From JAWXUU01 sp044426045 (GTDB lineage Bacteria > Bacillota > Clostridia > Christensenellales > CAMQZB01), in the NCBI GenBank assembly GCA_044426045.1, contig JAWXUX010000002.1, forward strand, positions 62,001-126,000: a DNA stretch of 64,000 nt, in the 5' to 3' direction. Under the pieces are notes generated by a model that worked only from the letters and a program-made list of their open reading frames with translations, did not search any database and was not told where the DNA came from. Each line of letters opens with the position of its first letter. The first letter of the stretch is position 1. Of the stretch, positions 49,629 to 59,954 are shown one piece after another. Both the position numbers and the translations under genes were made by a program.

Positions 49629-50987
49629 TTATTCTACCACTTCACCAAATAGGTCGTTATCTTTTGATGATGTGATTTTAACTTTATAAATTCCGCCTGT
49701 TTGCACTGTTTCGTCGCTTGTGAAGAAAATTTGACTGTCGATATCAGGCGATTGAAGATAGCCTCTGCCAACAAACATTTCCTTGTCATAATCAATGCCG
49801 TCGCTGATAACATCTAGCGTTTTGCCGACAAATCCGCTTGCAAGAAGTGATGATTTTTCTTCAAGATAGTCAAGGATGATATTGTATCTTTCTTCTTTCA
49901 ATTCTTCTGGCAAATGATTTTTGAGTTTTGCTGACGGTGTGTCTTCTTCAAGTGAATATTTGAAAACTCCGCAGTTCAAAATGTCGATAGTTTCAAGGAA
50001 TTTTTGCAAATCTTCAAAATCTTCCTCCGTTTCTCCTGGAAAACCAACCATGAATGTTGTTCTTAGTGCGAGTGTTGGGATTTCCTTTTTAAGTTTAGAA
50101 AACAGCGTGATATACTGCTCGAATGTGCCTTTTCGTCCCATTCTTTTGAGCACGTTTGTCGATGCGTGTTGAAGCGGGATATCGAGATATTTCACCACTT
50201 TATCATTTGTTTTGATTTCCTCAATCAGTTCGTCTGTTAGGCGTTCAGGATAGCAATAAAGAAGTCTTATCCATTTGATGCCTTCGATTTTTGAAAGCTC
50301 TTTTATAAGGGATACGATTTTGTATTCTCCATATAAATCCACGCCGTAGCTTGTGACGTCTTGTGCAACCAAGATGAGTTCTTGCAAATCGTTATCCGCG
50401 AGATTTTTCGCTTCTGCCACCAATTTTTCCATTGGCTCAGAAATGTATTTTCCACGTATGCTTGGGATTGTGCAATATGTGCATTTGTTGTCGCAACCTT
50501 CAGCGATTTTCAAGTAGCCATAATGAAATGGCGTTGTTAAAATTCTATCTTTTGGTGTGATTTCTTGGATTTTTTCGATTTTTTCGGCTGTTTCTGTTTT
50601 GATTTCCCTTCCAACGGCGTTTATTCTTTCGCCATCTGCAAAGAGCTCGTCCACAACGTCGCCTATTGAGTCATAGTCCTTACAACCGAGGAAACCGTCC
50701 ACTTCCACAAATTCGTCAAAGATATCTTTCACGTATTTTTGCGGCAGACAGCCCGTTGCAATAAGTTTTTTGCAGTTGCCTTCATTTTTATATTTGGCAA
50801 GCTCGAAAAGGGTTTCAATCGATTCTTCACGAGCAGATCCGATGAAGGCACACGTGTTGACAATCAGCACGTCTGCTTCAGATTCAATATTTGTGAGCTC
50901 GTGCCCACATTTTGCAAGGTTAGATATCATTATTTCGCTATCTACTCTGTTTTTATCGCAACCAAGCGATACTATTCCTATTTTCAT
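49629..50987 (-). CDS. rimO: Ribosomal protein S12 methylthiotransferase
   Basis: 452 residues. IVSLGCDKNRVDSEIMIS is the N-terminal (UPF0004) block typical of RimO; EGCDNKCTYCTIPSIRGKY carries the radical-SAM CxxxCxxC cluster; a TRAM domain forms the C-terminus. Adds a methylthio group to Asp88 of S12. In the conserved order between ftsK and pgsA. Confidence 0.95.
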   Translation of the reverse strand: MKIGIVSLGCDKNRVDSEIMISNLAKCGHELTNIESEADVLIVNTCAFIGSAREESIETLFELAKYKNEGNCKKLIATGCLPQKYVKDIFDEFVEVDGFLGCKDYDSIGDVVDELFADGERINAVGREIKTETAEKIEKIQEITPKDRILTTPFHYGYLKIAEGCDNKCTYCTIPSIRGKYISEPMEKLVAEAKNLADNDLQELILVAQDVTSYGVDLYGEYKIVSLIKELSKIEGIKWIRLLYCYPERLTDELIEEIKTNDKVVKYLDIPLQHASTNVLKRMGRKGTFEQYITLFSKLKKEIPTLALRTTFMVGFPGETEEDFEDLQKFLETIDILNCGVFKYSLEEDTPSAKLKNHLPEELKEERYNIILDYLEEKSSLLASGFVGKTLDVISDGIDYDKEMFVGRGYLQSPDIDSQIFFTSDETVQTGGIYKVKITSSKDNDLFGEVVE

Positions 50988-51016
50988 GTATTATTTATTT
51001 CTCCAATTTAGTCGGG

Positions 51017-54000
51017 TTAGAACGGCTCGCCAAACTCTTGCTCAAAGCCGTTTGGATCAAGCAAGATTTCTCTTGTTTTTCCAGTCATGCTGTCGGCAAC
51101 ATATCCCCTTTGAACCATTGCATCGAAGATTTTGCCCGCTCTTGGGAAGCCAAGACCAAATCTGCGTTGAATTGCTGTTATGGTGATATTATTTGTTTGA
51201 ATAGCGTGACGAACTGCGTCTTTGAAGTATTCATCAACTTCATAATCGTCGCCACCACCGTTTTGAAAATCTGTTGTTTTTTTGTTTGCGTTGAAAATTG
51301 CATTGTAGCAAATATCATCAGGGTCGCAAGTGTTGTGCTCTGTCACAAAGTCGATAACTTTATCAACTTCTGGCGTTGAAACAAAGCAACCTTGAACGCG
51401 GACTTTTGCCGGCCAGCTCGCAGGGCGATAGAACATATCTCCTCTGCCAAGAAGTCTTTCAGCACCGCCTTCGTCGATAACTGTTTTGCTGTCGATACCA
51501 TTTGAAAGTTTGAATGCAATTCTTGACGGCAAGTTTGTTTTGATAACGCCTGTGATAACGTCGACTGACGGTCTTTGCGTTGCGAGCACCAAGTGGATGC
51601 CAGCGGCACGCGCTTTTTGAGTTAGGCGTTGGATTTTGCCTTCGATTTCTTTTTTGTTGATACTCATAAGGTCGGCAACTTCGTCGACAACGATAACTAT
51701 TCTTGCGAGTTTTTTGCCACCGCGAGTTGCGATGTGGGCGTTATATGAGTCCATGTCTTTTTGTTTCACGCTTTCGAACATTGTGTAGCGTTTTTCCATT
51801 TCGTCGATTGCCCAACCAAGTGCCAAAATCGCCTTGTCGTTATCTGAGATGATTTCGTTTATGAGAAGGTGTGGCACTTCTTTATATGAAATGAATTCCA
51901 CTTTTTTAGGGTCGATAAGAAGCATGCGAAGGTCGGACGGGTCAGAATGATATATCAAACTCATGATAAGGGTGTTCAAACAAACTGATTTACCCATACC
52001 TGTTGCACCCGCAATCAAAAGGTGTGGCATATCCTTGATGTCGCAAAGGATGTTTTTGCCGGTTACGTCTTTTCCAAGCGCGAACACTGTTTTTGATTTT
52101 GCAAGGGTGAATTCCGTGCTTTTTATCACTTCTTTTAGCGATACAACTTGCTTGATTTTGTTTGGAACTTCGATACCAACTCTGTTTTTGCCAGGGATTG
52201 GCGCTTCGATTATTACTTCGCTTGGAGATTCAAGACACATTGAAATATCTTTTGAATAGCCTTCCACGCGTTTTACTTGTATGCCTTGTGGCATTTCAAG
52301 TTCGTATTTTGTGACTGTTGGTCCAACGACCATATCCATTACTTTTGCAGGGATATTGAAGTTTTCAAGCACTTGTTCAAGAAGCACTGCATTTCGTTTC
52401 ACGTCTTCCATATCAACTTCACCCATTTGTTCGAAATCTTCCAAAAGGTCGATTGGTGGGTAGATATACGGATGATTGAATGTCACTTTTTCTTCAGAAT
52501 ATATTGGAAGTTGCTCGCCTCTCGTGCCGTCAACATTTGAAATTGGCATTGGATTTGCGATGTTTTGACGCTTATAAATCTCGTCAGGTTTTGGCATTTC
52601 TTGTTCAATTTTTGAAAAGCCGATTGGCGATTTATAGCTGTTTTCATTTTCCACTGGTGTTGTTTTTAAGGGAGCTTCCTCGTTTTCTTCGTCGCCGATA
52701 TCTGAAATCATGCCAAATGAAGAGCTTGGTGTTTGTGATTTTTTGATTTGCTCTTCTTGCAATCTTTCGATTTGGGCATCGCTTTCTTTATCGATGAATT
52801 CATCGGTTTTCACATCATAGATGAAATCTTTTCTGTTAAGGTCGGAAAAATTGGTTTGTGAAGGTGTCTTGCTTTCTTCATTTTGCGATTCAAGCTGACT
52901 TAGCGATGTGATTATTCTTGGGTTTTGAACTCTTTTATAATCCACGCTGTTTGTGTTTGGATAGATTTGTCGCAAGTTTTCAATGTCTTTTTCGTCGGCT
53001 GGCGACAACATTTCTGATTTGAGCCTATCCATTTTTTCACGGTGCAAGCGTGCTTCTTCCAACGCTTGGTCTTCTTCGGAAAGTATTGCTGGAACTGTTT
53101 CTTCTTCAATTTCGCCGACTGTTTCTTCGCTTACTTTTGGTTTTTCCGCTTCGAGATCTGCCATTGTCCAAATTTTTGGAGGATTCACTGGCATTTCTTT
53201 TGAATACATCTTTTTGTTGATTTCTTCATCGTCGTTGAATGGTTTTGAGATTTCTTCTTTGCGCTGTTCAGGAGCGATTGTGTTATCGATGATACCAAAC
53301 TCGCTTGATTGGGTGATTTGATAATCTTTCGTGAAGAAATTCGTGTTGCTAGCAGCATTTGCATTGTTTGAAGTTTGAACTGGTTTTGTGTTTTGATTTC
53401 CAAAAAGTTCGGCAAATTTACTGCTTTGCGTTGTTGGGATTGCAGCTTCAAATCTTTGTGGTTCCAATTCAACATCGTTCATTTCGCCAAGGTTGCGAAC
53501 GCGATTGTGATCGGCAACTGTGTGATCAGATGTGTGACTGCCATTGAACAAGATGTCTTGCGCTGTGGTAGGTTTTTTCTTTCTTTTTGCAGGCGTGGCT
53601 GCATCTTCGATATTAACAACGTGAAGTTTTGAAGGCTTTTCCTCTTTCACGATTCTCGCGTTGTAGTCACGCTTAGGCATTTCGTCGGGATATTCCCTGC
53701 CAACCGTTGGATTGATAACTTCCATTCCAAGGGCGTTAACTCGTTTTTGTGGAGCCTCTTGCTCTTCAAAAAATTCTGGTTCTCTCGCATTTGAATATTC
53801 GATATATTCTTCGCTTTCTTCTTCAGATTGCACGTCTTTTTCTTTTACTTTCTTAGTTTTTACTTTCTTAGCTTTTTTGATTTTTGGTGCTTTTGCTTTT
53901 TTAGGCATCATTTTTCTCACCAATATCCAAACGCCAAACGTTGCGAGTGCGATTATCAACATGCTGAAAATATTCGCACCAACAATGCCAACATTTTTCA

Positions 54001-54445
54001 AAATATAATACAAAATTGCAGAAGCAACTGCTCCGCCCGCTGTTGCGTTATAAAGTCCATCAGCTTGCAAAAAATAGCTTTCGTCGATATAGTCGGCGTA
54101 TGTCATTGTTCCTGCGAAAACATCACTTGCTGATGAAGTCAAAATGTGGAAAATGAGCGTTGCCCCAAGCACATAAAGCACAACACACCCAAGAACTATC
54201 ACTGAATTAACTGATTTTTTTGAGAACAGTTGGAATATTGAATAGCACGCGATGATTGGCATCACTGCATACGAAACAAAGCCGAGCGAGCCCAGCACAA
54301 AATTGGCGTAGACTTCACCGAGTTCGCCAAGCAATGTTGATCTTGTTATTAAACACAATAGTGTGAACAGAGAAAATACCAACGCGACCATTAAAACGGC
54401 ATCGAAGGCACTTGATCTGTTTTGTTTTTGTTCATTCCCGTTCAT
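51017..54445 (-). CDS. ftsK: DNA translocase FtsK/SpoIIIE
   Basis: 1142 residues, longer than SpoIIIE (about 790). The N-terminus holds about four membrane helices (to residue 170), then a Lys-rich stretch and a linker of some 450 residues rich in Glu, Gln and Asn. The motor (about 650-1050) has Walker A GATGMGKSV (Met where Ser is usual) and Walker B IVIVVDEVADLM. The C-terminal gamma domain, AIQRRFGLGFPRAGKIFDAMVQRG, reads KOPS/SRS-type DNA signals. Pumps chromosomal DNA through the septum. Confidence 0.95.
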   Translation of the reverse strand: MNGNEQKQNRSSAFDAVLMVALVFSLFTLLCLITRSTLLGELGEVYANFVLGSLGFVSYAVMPIIACYSIFQLFSKKSVNSVIVLGCVVLYVLGATLIFHILTSSASDVFAGTMTYADYIDESYFLQADGLYNATAGGAVASAILYYILKNVGIVGANIFSMLIIALATFGVWILVRKMMPKKAKAPKIKKAKKVKTKKVKEKDVQSEEESEEYIEYSNAREPEFFEEQEAPQKRVNALGMEVINPTVGREYPDEMPKRDYNARIVKEEKPSKLHVVNIEDAATPAKRKKKPTTAQDILFNGSHTSDHTVADHNRVRNLGEMNDVELEPQRFEAAIPTTQSSKFAELFGNQNTKPVQTSNNANAASNTNFFTKDYQITQSSEFGIIDNTIAPEQRKEEISKPFNDDEEINKKMYSKEMPVNPPKIWTMADLEAEKPKVSEETVGEIEEETVPAILSEEDQALEEARLHREKMDRLKSEMLSPADEKDIENLRQIYPNTNSVDYKRVQNPRIITSLSQLESQNEESKTPSQTNFSDLNRKDFIYDVKTDEFIDKESDAQIERLQEEQIKKSQTPSSSFGMISDIGDEENEEAPLKTTPVENENSYKSPIGFSKIEQEMPKPDEIYKRQNIANPMPISNVDGTRGEQLPIYSEEKVTFNHPYIYPPIDLLEDFEQMGEVDMEDVKRNAVLLEQVLENFNIPAKVMDMVVGPTVTKYELEMPQGIQVKRVEGYSKDISMCLESPSEVIIEAPIPGKNRVGIEVPNKIKQVVSLKEVIKSTEFTLAKSKTVFALGKDVTGKNILCDIKDMPHLLIAGATGMGKSVCLNTLIMSLIYHSDPSDLRMLLIDPKKVEFISYKEVPHLLINEIISDNDKAILALGWAIDEMEKRYTMFESVKQKDMDSYNAHIATRGGKKLARIVIVVDEVADLMSINKKEIEGKIQRLTQKARAAGIHLVLATQRPSVDVITGVIKTNLPSRIAFKLSNGIDSKTVIDEGGAERLLGRGDMFYRPASWPAKVRVQGCFVSTPEVDKVIDFVTEHNTCDPDDICYNAIFNANKKTTDFQNGGGDDYEVDEYFKDAVRHAIQTNNITITAIQRRFGLGFPRAGKIFDAMVQRGYVADSMTGKTREILLDPNGFEQEFGEPF

Positions 54446-54471
54446 ATACTTATCTCCATTTTAATATTTTT

Positions 54472-54500
54472 ATTATACTATAATTATCGCGATTGTGCAA
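54472..54500 (-). promoter_or_regulatory. Promoter of ftsK-rimO-pgsA-recA
   Basis: TTGCAC (54495-54500), 17 bases, TATAAT (54472-54477) on the minus strand; the following genes are spaced by 24-54 bases without another clear promoter. Confidence 0.72.
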
Positions 54501-54554
54501 GTGGTTTTTGCATATTTATAACTTTATTACGGCATTTTCACGATATATTTTACC

Positions 54555-54608
54555 GCGAAAAAACTCCCCGCCGACAGCACTGTTTATATTGCTTTAGCGT
54601 GGGAGTTG
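54555..54608 (-). terminator. Terminator after the dUTPase-like gene
   Basis: On the minus strand AACTCCCACGC and GCGGGGAGTT pair across a 25-base loop and are followed by TTTTTT. Confidence 0.65.
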
Positions 54609-54687
54609 TTACGCGATATTTTAAAGGTTATTTTTGTGTTTTTTTATACAAAATTAGTGAATATTTATGCTTTATGATGCTGAAATA

Positions 54688-55092
54688 TTATTTATTTTCA
54701 GAAAGTTCATATCCTTTTTTCGCACTTTGTCCGTTTTGACGGGCGAAGTTTTCGCGGTTTTTGCGGATATAGATTTTGTAGATTTCTTCGCTTGTCATAC
54801 CCATTTTGATGCAAGTTGAAACAAAGAAATGCAGGATATCGATAAGTTCTTCTTTGATGTTATCATCATTGATTTCCTTTTTGTTTTTCCACCATTTGAA
54901 ATTAACTTCATCAAGAAGTTCGGCAAGTTCAGAAAGCATGGCAAGGATTTCCTTTTGCACCCATTCCTCTTTTGTGATGTGGTGAAGGTTTCTGTCGTCC
55001 ACAAGTTTTGTGTCGAATGCTTTTTGAAGGTTATAGATAACGTCGAGTTTGTCGCTGTTTTCATCGGCGATAATTTTTTCAATATCAATCAT
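54688..55092 (-). CDS. Dimeric all-alpha dUTPase/MazG-like NTP pyrophosphohydrolase
   Basis: 134 residues. LSELAELLDEVNFKWWKNKK and IKEELIDILHFFVSTCIKMG give the ExxE...ExxD magnesium site and the NFKWW block of the dUTPase_2 family. It likely removes dUTP, keeping uracil out of DNA. AAGGAG before the ATG; 61 bases after the M16 peptidase gene. Confidence 0.85.
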   Translation of the reverse strand: MIDIEKIIADENSDKLDVIYNLQKAFDTKLVDDRNLHHITKEEWVQKEILAMLSELAELLDEVNFKWWKNKKEINDDNIKEELIDILHFFVSTCIKMGMTSEEIYKIYIRKNRENFARQNGQSAKKGYELSENK

Positions 55093-55153
55093 TTTGGTTT
55101 CTCCTTTGTTGAATATTTATGCAAATTTGCTTTTTAGCGAATTTGCTTTTTTA

Positions 55154-56422
55154 TTAGTTGAGTTTTGATTTCACGAGTTTTTCAATGTCGATAGCTTCTT
55201 TTGAAACAACGGATGCCGAGATTTTTTCAAAGTCGAACATTTGGTTTTGGATTATATCAACAACGCCATCAAGGGTGATTTTTGAAATGCGGTCGACACG
55301 CTCTTGCATGTTGAACACTTCACCGCTCATTGCCATATATTTGCCAGCTAGCATCATTTGATTTTGACAGCTTTCTTGAGACAAAATCATGTTGCCTTTC
55401 ATTTGCTCTTTCGCGCGGTTGAATTCTTCTTTCGTGATTGCGTTTTTCTTGAGCTCAACGAGAACTTTGAACACATTTTCAAGACACAAATCGATATTTT
55501 TTGGATTAATGCCTGTGTAGATAAGGTGCGTTCCGCTGTTTTGGTTTAGTGAATTATATGAATATATTGTGTAGCAAAGCCCCAATTCTTCGCGAATTTT
55601 TTGGAAAAGACGAGATGTCATTCCACCGCCAAGGATGTTGTTTATCATTGAAAATTCATAGCTTTTTTCGTGGTTGAAGCGAATTGACGGCATTGCAAGA
55701 GTCAAATGGCACTGCTCGATATCTTTTGTGTTTGAAACAAAGCCTTGCGAAAATGTTGGCGCTTGATAGCTTTGGCTGACACGTTCCGCATTTTTGAAAT
55801 TCGTTTCAAAACTTTCACGGGCGAATTTTTCAACTTCGTCAAAATCGATGTTTCCAACAACTGAAAGAACGATATTATTTGGCGAATAATGCTTTGCCAT
55901 ATATGCTTTTATTGCGTTTTTATCAAAAGATTGCACGTTTTCGCTTGTTCCAAGGATAGTTTGTCCCACCCCTGCATTTCCATAGACTGTTTCAAACAAT
56001 CTGTCAAAACACACGTCTTCTGGGTTGTCGTTTGACATTGAAATTTCTTCCAAAACCACGCCTTGCTCTTTTTCAAGTTCTGCGCTTTCAAAAAGCGAGT
56101 TGAACAGCATATCGGAAAGAAGTTCGCACGACATTTTCACGTGTTCTTTTGTTGTCCATGTGTAGTAGCACGTTGTTTCGCGCGATGTGAATGCGTTCAG
56201 TTGACCGCCAACGCTATCCACTTTGTCGGAAATTTCAAAGGCTGACATGTTTGTTGTGCCCTTGAACATCATGTGCTCGATAAAGTGGGAAATGCCGTTT
56301 TCGCTTTTGCTTTCAAACGCACTGCCCGTGCCAACCCACATGCCTGTTGCAACGGACAAAAATCCGTCGAGTCTATTCATAACTAGCTTAAGTCCGCTTG
56401 GGAATTCTTTTACTTTTATCAT
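55154..56422 (-). CDS. M16-family zinc metallopeptidase
   Basis: 422 residues, one M16 unit pair as in clostridial YmxG/MlpA proteins. ISHFIEHMMFKGT holds the inverted zinc motif HxxEH, with the third ligand expected in the ELEKEQGVVLEEIS helix. The C-terminal half is the inactive M16 domain. Cytoplasmic, no signal peptide. In the conserved pnp-deacetylase-M16 order. Confidence 0.92.
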   Translation of the reverse strand: MIKVKEFPSGLKLVMNRLDGFLSVATGMWVGTGSAFESKSENGISHFIEHMMFKGTTNMSAFEISDKVDSVGGQLNAFTSRETTCYYTWTTKEHVKMSCELLSDMLFNSLFESAELEKEQGVVLEEISMSNDNPEDVCFDRLFETVYGNAGVGQTILGTSENVQSFDKNAIKAYMAKHYSPNNIVLSVVGNIDFDEVEKFARESFETNFKNAERVSQSYQAPTFSQGFVSNTKDIEQCHLTLAMPSIRFNHEKSYEFSMINNILGGGMTSRLFQKIREELGLCYTIYSYNSLNQNSGTHLIYTGINPKNIDLCLENVFKVLVELKKNAITKEEFNRAKEQMKGNMILSQESCQNQMMLAGKYMAMSGEVFNMQERVDRISKITLDGVVDIIQNQMFDFEKISASVVSKEAIDIEKLVKSKLN

Positions 56423-56491
56423 TTTATCTCCATTTTTTTTACTGAATATATTTTAGCATATTTGAGGGGAATTTGCAAGGGGATTTTTATA

Positions 56492-56732
<241 letters not shown>

Positions 56733-56741
<9 letters not shown>

Positions 56742-57485
56742 TACTTGTGCGATATTTTCCGACACGCTCACTAGATTAAAGCCGTTGGCTTTTGTTGTTT
56801 TTATTATATCATCAAGCGCTTCTAGGGTTGCTTTTGTGGGGTGCATGAGTATCAAATCGCCGTTTTGTTGGTTGGTGGTTGCCCTTTTATATATGAGGCT
56901 TGCATCTTGGTCGCGCCAGTCGATTGTGTCTTTTGACCACATGATTGTTTGGTAGCCTAGCGCTTCGGCGGCTTTCAGCGTTTCGGAGTCGTAGGCTCCT
57001 GAAGGTGGCGCAAAAAGGGTTGTTTTTATTCCCGTCAAGGCAAAAATCATGCTTTCGGCGTTGGAGATTTCCTTTGAGTTGCCTTCTTCAGACAAATCGT
57101 CGCCATCTTTGTGCCAATAGCCGTGGTTTGCGATTTCATGCCCAGCATCGGCAATCATGTTGAGGGTTGCAACGTTTTTATCTGCCCAAGAACCGCCGAT
57201 AAAGAAAGTCGCTTGCACGTTGTTTTCTTCGAGAACTTCCAAAATTTCGGGGATATATTCCTCCCCCCAATAGACGTTTATCATAAGGGAGATGTTATTA
57301 TTTTCTTCGTTCCCGCGATATATTGCGGAAGTGAGCCCCGAAAAGGCGGATTCGATTTCTCTTGAAAAGGATATGGAAAAAACCGCGACAAGCATGCAAA
57401 CTATCATGATGTTGCAAAATATATTGATGAATATTCTGTTTTTGCGTGTTCGCTCTTGATTTTTTCTTTGAAATTGCACTTTCAT
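56733..57485 (-). CDS. Polysaccharide deacetylase-like protein, altered catalytic motif
   Basis: 250 residues from MKVQFQRKNQERTRKNRIFI with AAAGGGTGA upstream. Membrane anchor at about residues 20-42, then a NodB domain. The zinc His pair is present in AGHEIANHGYWH, but the first motif, TFDDG in active enzymes, reads INVYWGE, so the catalytic Asp pair is missing. Clostridial sporulation-associated deacetylase-like proteins beside pnp share this kind of change. Probably binds glycan without classical activity. Confidence 0.82.
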
Positions 57486-57555
57486 ATGTTTTTCACCCTT
57501 TTTATGTTCTTTATACATTATATTTTGCGGGCGTGCTTATATGTGGGCAAAAATA

Positions 57556-57590
57556 AAAAACTTCGCAAAAATGCGAAGTTTTTTATTTTA
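57556..57590 (-). terminator. Terminator of pnp
   Basis: AAAACTTCGCA and TGCGAAGTTTT form an 11-bp stem with T run on the minus strand, 45 bases after the pnp stop. Confidence 0.88.
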
Positions 57591-57634
57591 TAGTTTTTAC
57601 TTTATAGTTTTCTTTTCAGAAATGCCATTAAAGA

Positions 57635-59722
57635 TTAGTTCATTTTTTCAAGAAGACGAAGGTCGATTCCTCTGTCGCCGATTTTGATGATTTCAACTTT
57701 AACAAGGTCGCCGATGTTAACGATGTCTTCAACGTTTTCAACTCTTTCTTTTGCAAGTTTAGAGATGTGAATCATGCCGTCTTTTCCTGGTGCGATTTCA
57801 ACAAACGCGCCAACTTTGATTGTTCTTACAACTTTGCCTAGCAAGATATCGCCAACTTCTGGAATTCTCGCGATAGACATAACGATTGCTTTTGCTTTTT
57901 CAGCGCCGTCGCCGTTTGCTGATGCGATGAACACTTTACCTTCGTCGTTGATGTCGATTTTAACGCCAGTTTCTTCGATGATTTTGTTGATAACTTTACC
58001 GCCAGCGCCGATAACTTCTCTGATTTTGTCAGGGTGAATTTGGAAGCTGATGATTTTTGGTGCATGAGTTGAAAGGTCAGTTCTTGGAGCTGGAAGAGCC
58101 GCAAGCATGTGGTCAAGAATGATTTTTCTGCCCGCTTGTGCTTGTTTGATTGCTGTTCTGATGATGTCAAAAGAAATACCTTTGCATTTCATATCCATTT
58201 GGATTGCTGTGATACCTTTATCTGATCCCGCAACTTTGAAGTCCATGTCGCCAAGGAAGTCTTCAAGGCCTTGGATATCAGTTAGGATTACAACTTTGTC
58301 TGAATCGTCCGCTTTAATAAGACCCATTGCAACGCCTGCAACTGGACGTTTGATTGGAACACCTGCATCCATAAGAGCAAGAGTTGAACCACAAACGCTG
58401 GCTTGTGATGTTGAACCGTTTGATGACATGATTTCAGAAACAGTTCTGATTGCGTATGGGAATTCTTCTTCAGTTGGAAGAACTGGGAAAAGTGCACGTT
58501 CTGCAAGAGCACCGTGGCCGATTTCTCTTCTGCCTGGAGTTCTTGGAGGTCTTGCTTCACCAGTTGAATAAGCTGGGAAGTTATAGTGGTGCATGTATCT
58601 CACTCTGTTTTCATCGTCAAGACCTTCAAGTTTTTGACAATCTGAAAGAGTTGAAAGTGTGCAAGTTGTGAGCGCTTGAGTTTCGCCACGCGTGAATACG
58701 CCAGTGCCGTGTACTCTTGGAAGAACGCCAACTTCACACCAGATTTTTCTGATATCAGTGAGTCCTCTGCCGTCAGGTCTTACGCCGTCGTTAAGAATTT
58801 TGTTTCTAACTTTTTCTTTTGTGAGTGCGTAAAGAGTGTCGCCGATTTCTCTTTTCTTGCCTTCGAATTCTTCAGCGAAGTGTTCGAAAACGTCTTTATA
58901 AAGTGCATCTTCTCTTGCTTGACGTTCAGAACGAACGAAAGCTTCCAAAACATAGTCAAGTTTTTCGCTTGCGTATGCGCGAACTGCTGTTTTGATTTCG
59001 TCAGGAACCACATAAAAAGCAATGTCTTTTTTAGGTTTGCCGATTTCTGCTTGGATTTCGCTGATGAAGTTACAAATTTTGATGATTTCGCCGTGACCGA
59101 ATTCGATCGCGCCAACCATTTCTTCGTCAGTGATTTCGCATGCGCCCGCTTCAACCATCATGATTGCATCTTTTGTGCCTGCAAGTGCAAGGTTCAAAGA
59201 GCTTACTTCTTTTTGTGCTGGAGTTGGGTTGATCACATATTCGCCATCAACGATACCAACGATAACTGAACCAGTTGGGCCAGCCCATGGAATATCAGAG
59301 ATTGAAAGTGCAACTGATGAACCGATCATTGCATAAACTTCTGGTGGAACTTCTTTATCCACTGAAAGTACTGTTGTTGTCACGACAACGTCGTTATAAA
59401 AGCCTTTTGGGAAAAGTGGGCGAATTGGTCTGTCGATAAGACGTGATGTCAAAATCGCTTTATCAGAAGGTCTTGCCTCTCTTTTCTTAAATCCACCTGG
59501 AATTTTACCAACTGAATACATTTTTTCTTCGAAGTCTACACTTAGTGGGAAAAAGTCCATTCCTTCTCTTGGTTTTTCACTCATTGCTACGTTGATCATA
59601 ACAACTGTATCACCACATCTCACCCAGCAAGCGCCGTTTGATTGTCCACAATATTTTCCTGTTTCGATAACTACTTCTCTTCCGCCAATCACGGTTTTGA
59701 ATTCTTTGAAAGTATCTGTCAT
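57635..59722 (-). CDS. pnp: Polyribonucleotide nucleotidyltransferase
   Basis: 695 residues. Two RNase PH domains separated by a helical domain, a KH domain (ISFQIHPDKIREVIGAGGKVINKI) and an S1 domain at the C-terminus (GDILLGKVVRTIKVGAFVEI). FTRGETQALTTCTL and the later ALMDAGVPI block surround the phosphorolytic site. Degrades RNA 3'-5' with phosphate. rpsO, the usual upstream neighbour, is replaced here by the surface-protein gene. Confidence 0.97.
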   Translation of the reverse strand: MTDTFKEFKTVIGGREVVIETGKYCGQSNGACWVRCGDTVVMINVAMSEKPREGMDFFPLSVDFEEKMYSVGKIPGGFKKREARPSDKAILTSRLIDRPIRPLFPKGFYNDVVVTTTVLSVDKEVPPEVYAMIGSSVALSISDIPWAGPTGSVIVGIVDGEYVINPTPAQKEVSSLNLALAGTKDAIMMVEAGACEITDEEMVGAIEFGHGEIIKICNFISEIQAEIGKPKKDIAFYVVPDEIKTAVRAYASEKLDYVLEAFVRSERQAREDALYKDVFEHFAEEFEGKKREIGDTLYALTKEKVRNKILNDGVRPDGRGLTDIRKIWCEVGVLPRVHGTGVFTRGETQALTTCTLSTLSDCQKLEGLDDENRVRYMHHYNFPAYSTGEARPPRTPGRREIGHGALAERALFPVLPTEEEFPYAIRTVSEIMSSNGSTSQASVCGSTLALMDAGVPIKRPVAGVAMGLIKADDSDKVVILTDIQGLEDFLGDMDFKVAGSDKGITAIQMDMKCKGISFDIIRTAIKQAQAGRKIILDHMLAALPAPRTDLSTHAPKIISFQIHPDKIREVIGAGGKVINKIIEETGVKIDINDEGKVFIASANGDGAEKAKAIVMSIARIPEVGDILLGKVVRTIKVGAFVEIAPGKDGMIHISKLAKERVENVEDIVNIGDLVKVEIIKIGDRGIDLRLLEKMN

Positions 59723-59861
59723 ATTGTTCTCCTTTATCTTTACTTATTTATCCATTATTTATTTTATCAAAAATAATTTTTTTTTCATAGCAAAAAAGTG
59801 CCCTTTTGCGATATTTTTTTGTTATTTGCAAGTTTTTTGTTGAGTTTTGGGTTTGGACACA

Positions 59862-59902
59862 AAAAGAACGCAAGGAAACCACCGTTGCCTTGCGTTATTT
59901 TT
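59862..59902 (-). terminator. Terminator of the surface-protein gene
   Basis: AACGCAAGG and CCTTGCGTT form a 9-bp stem with a 12-base loop, followed by a T run on the minus strand. Confidence 0.82.
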
Positions 59903-59954
59903 TAGTATAGAATTTTTTTCCCCGCGATTTGGGATTTTTTAGTTTTCTTTTTTA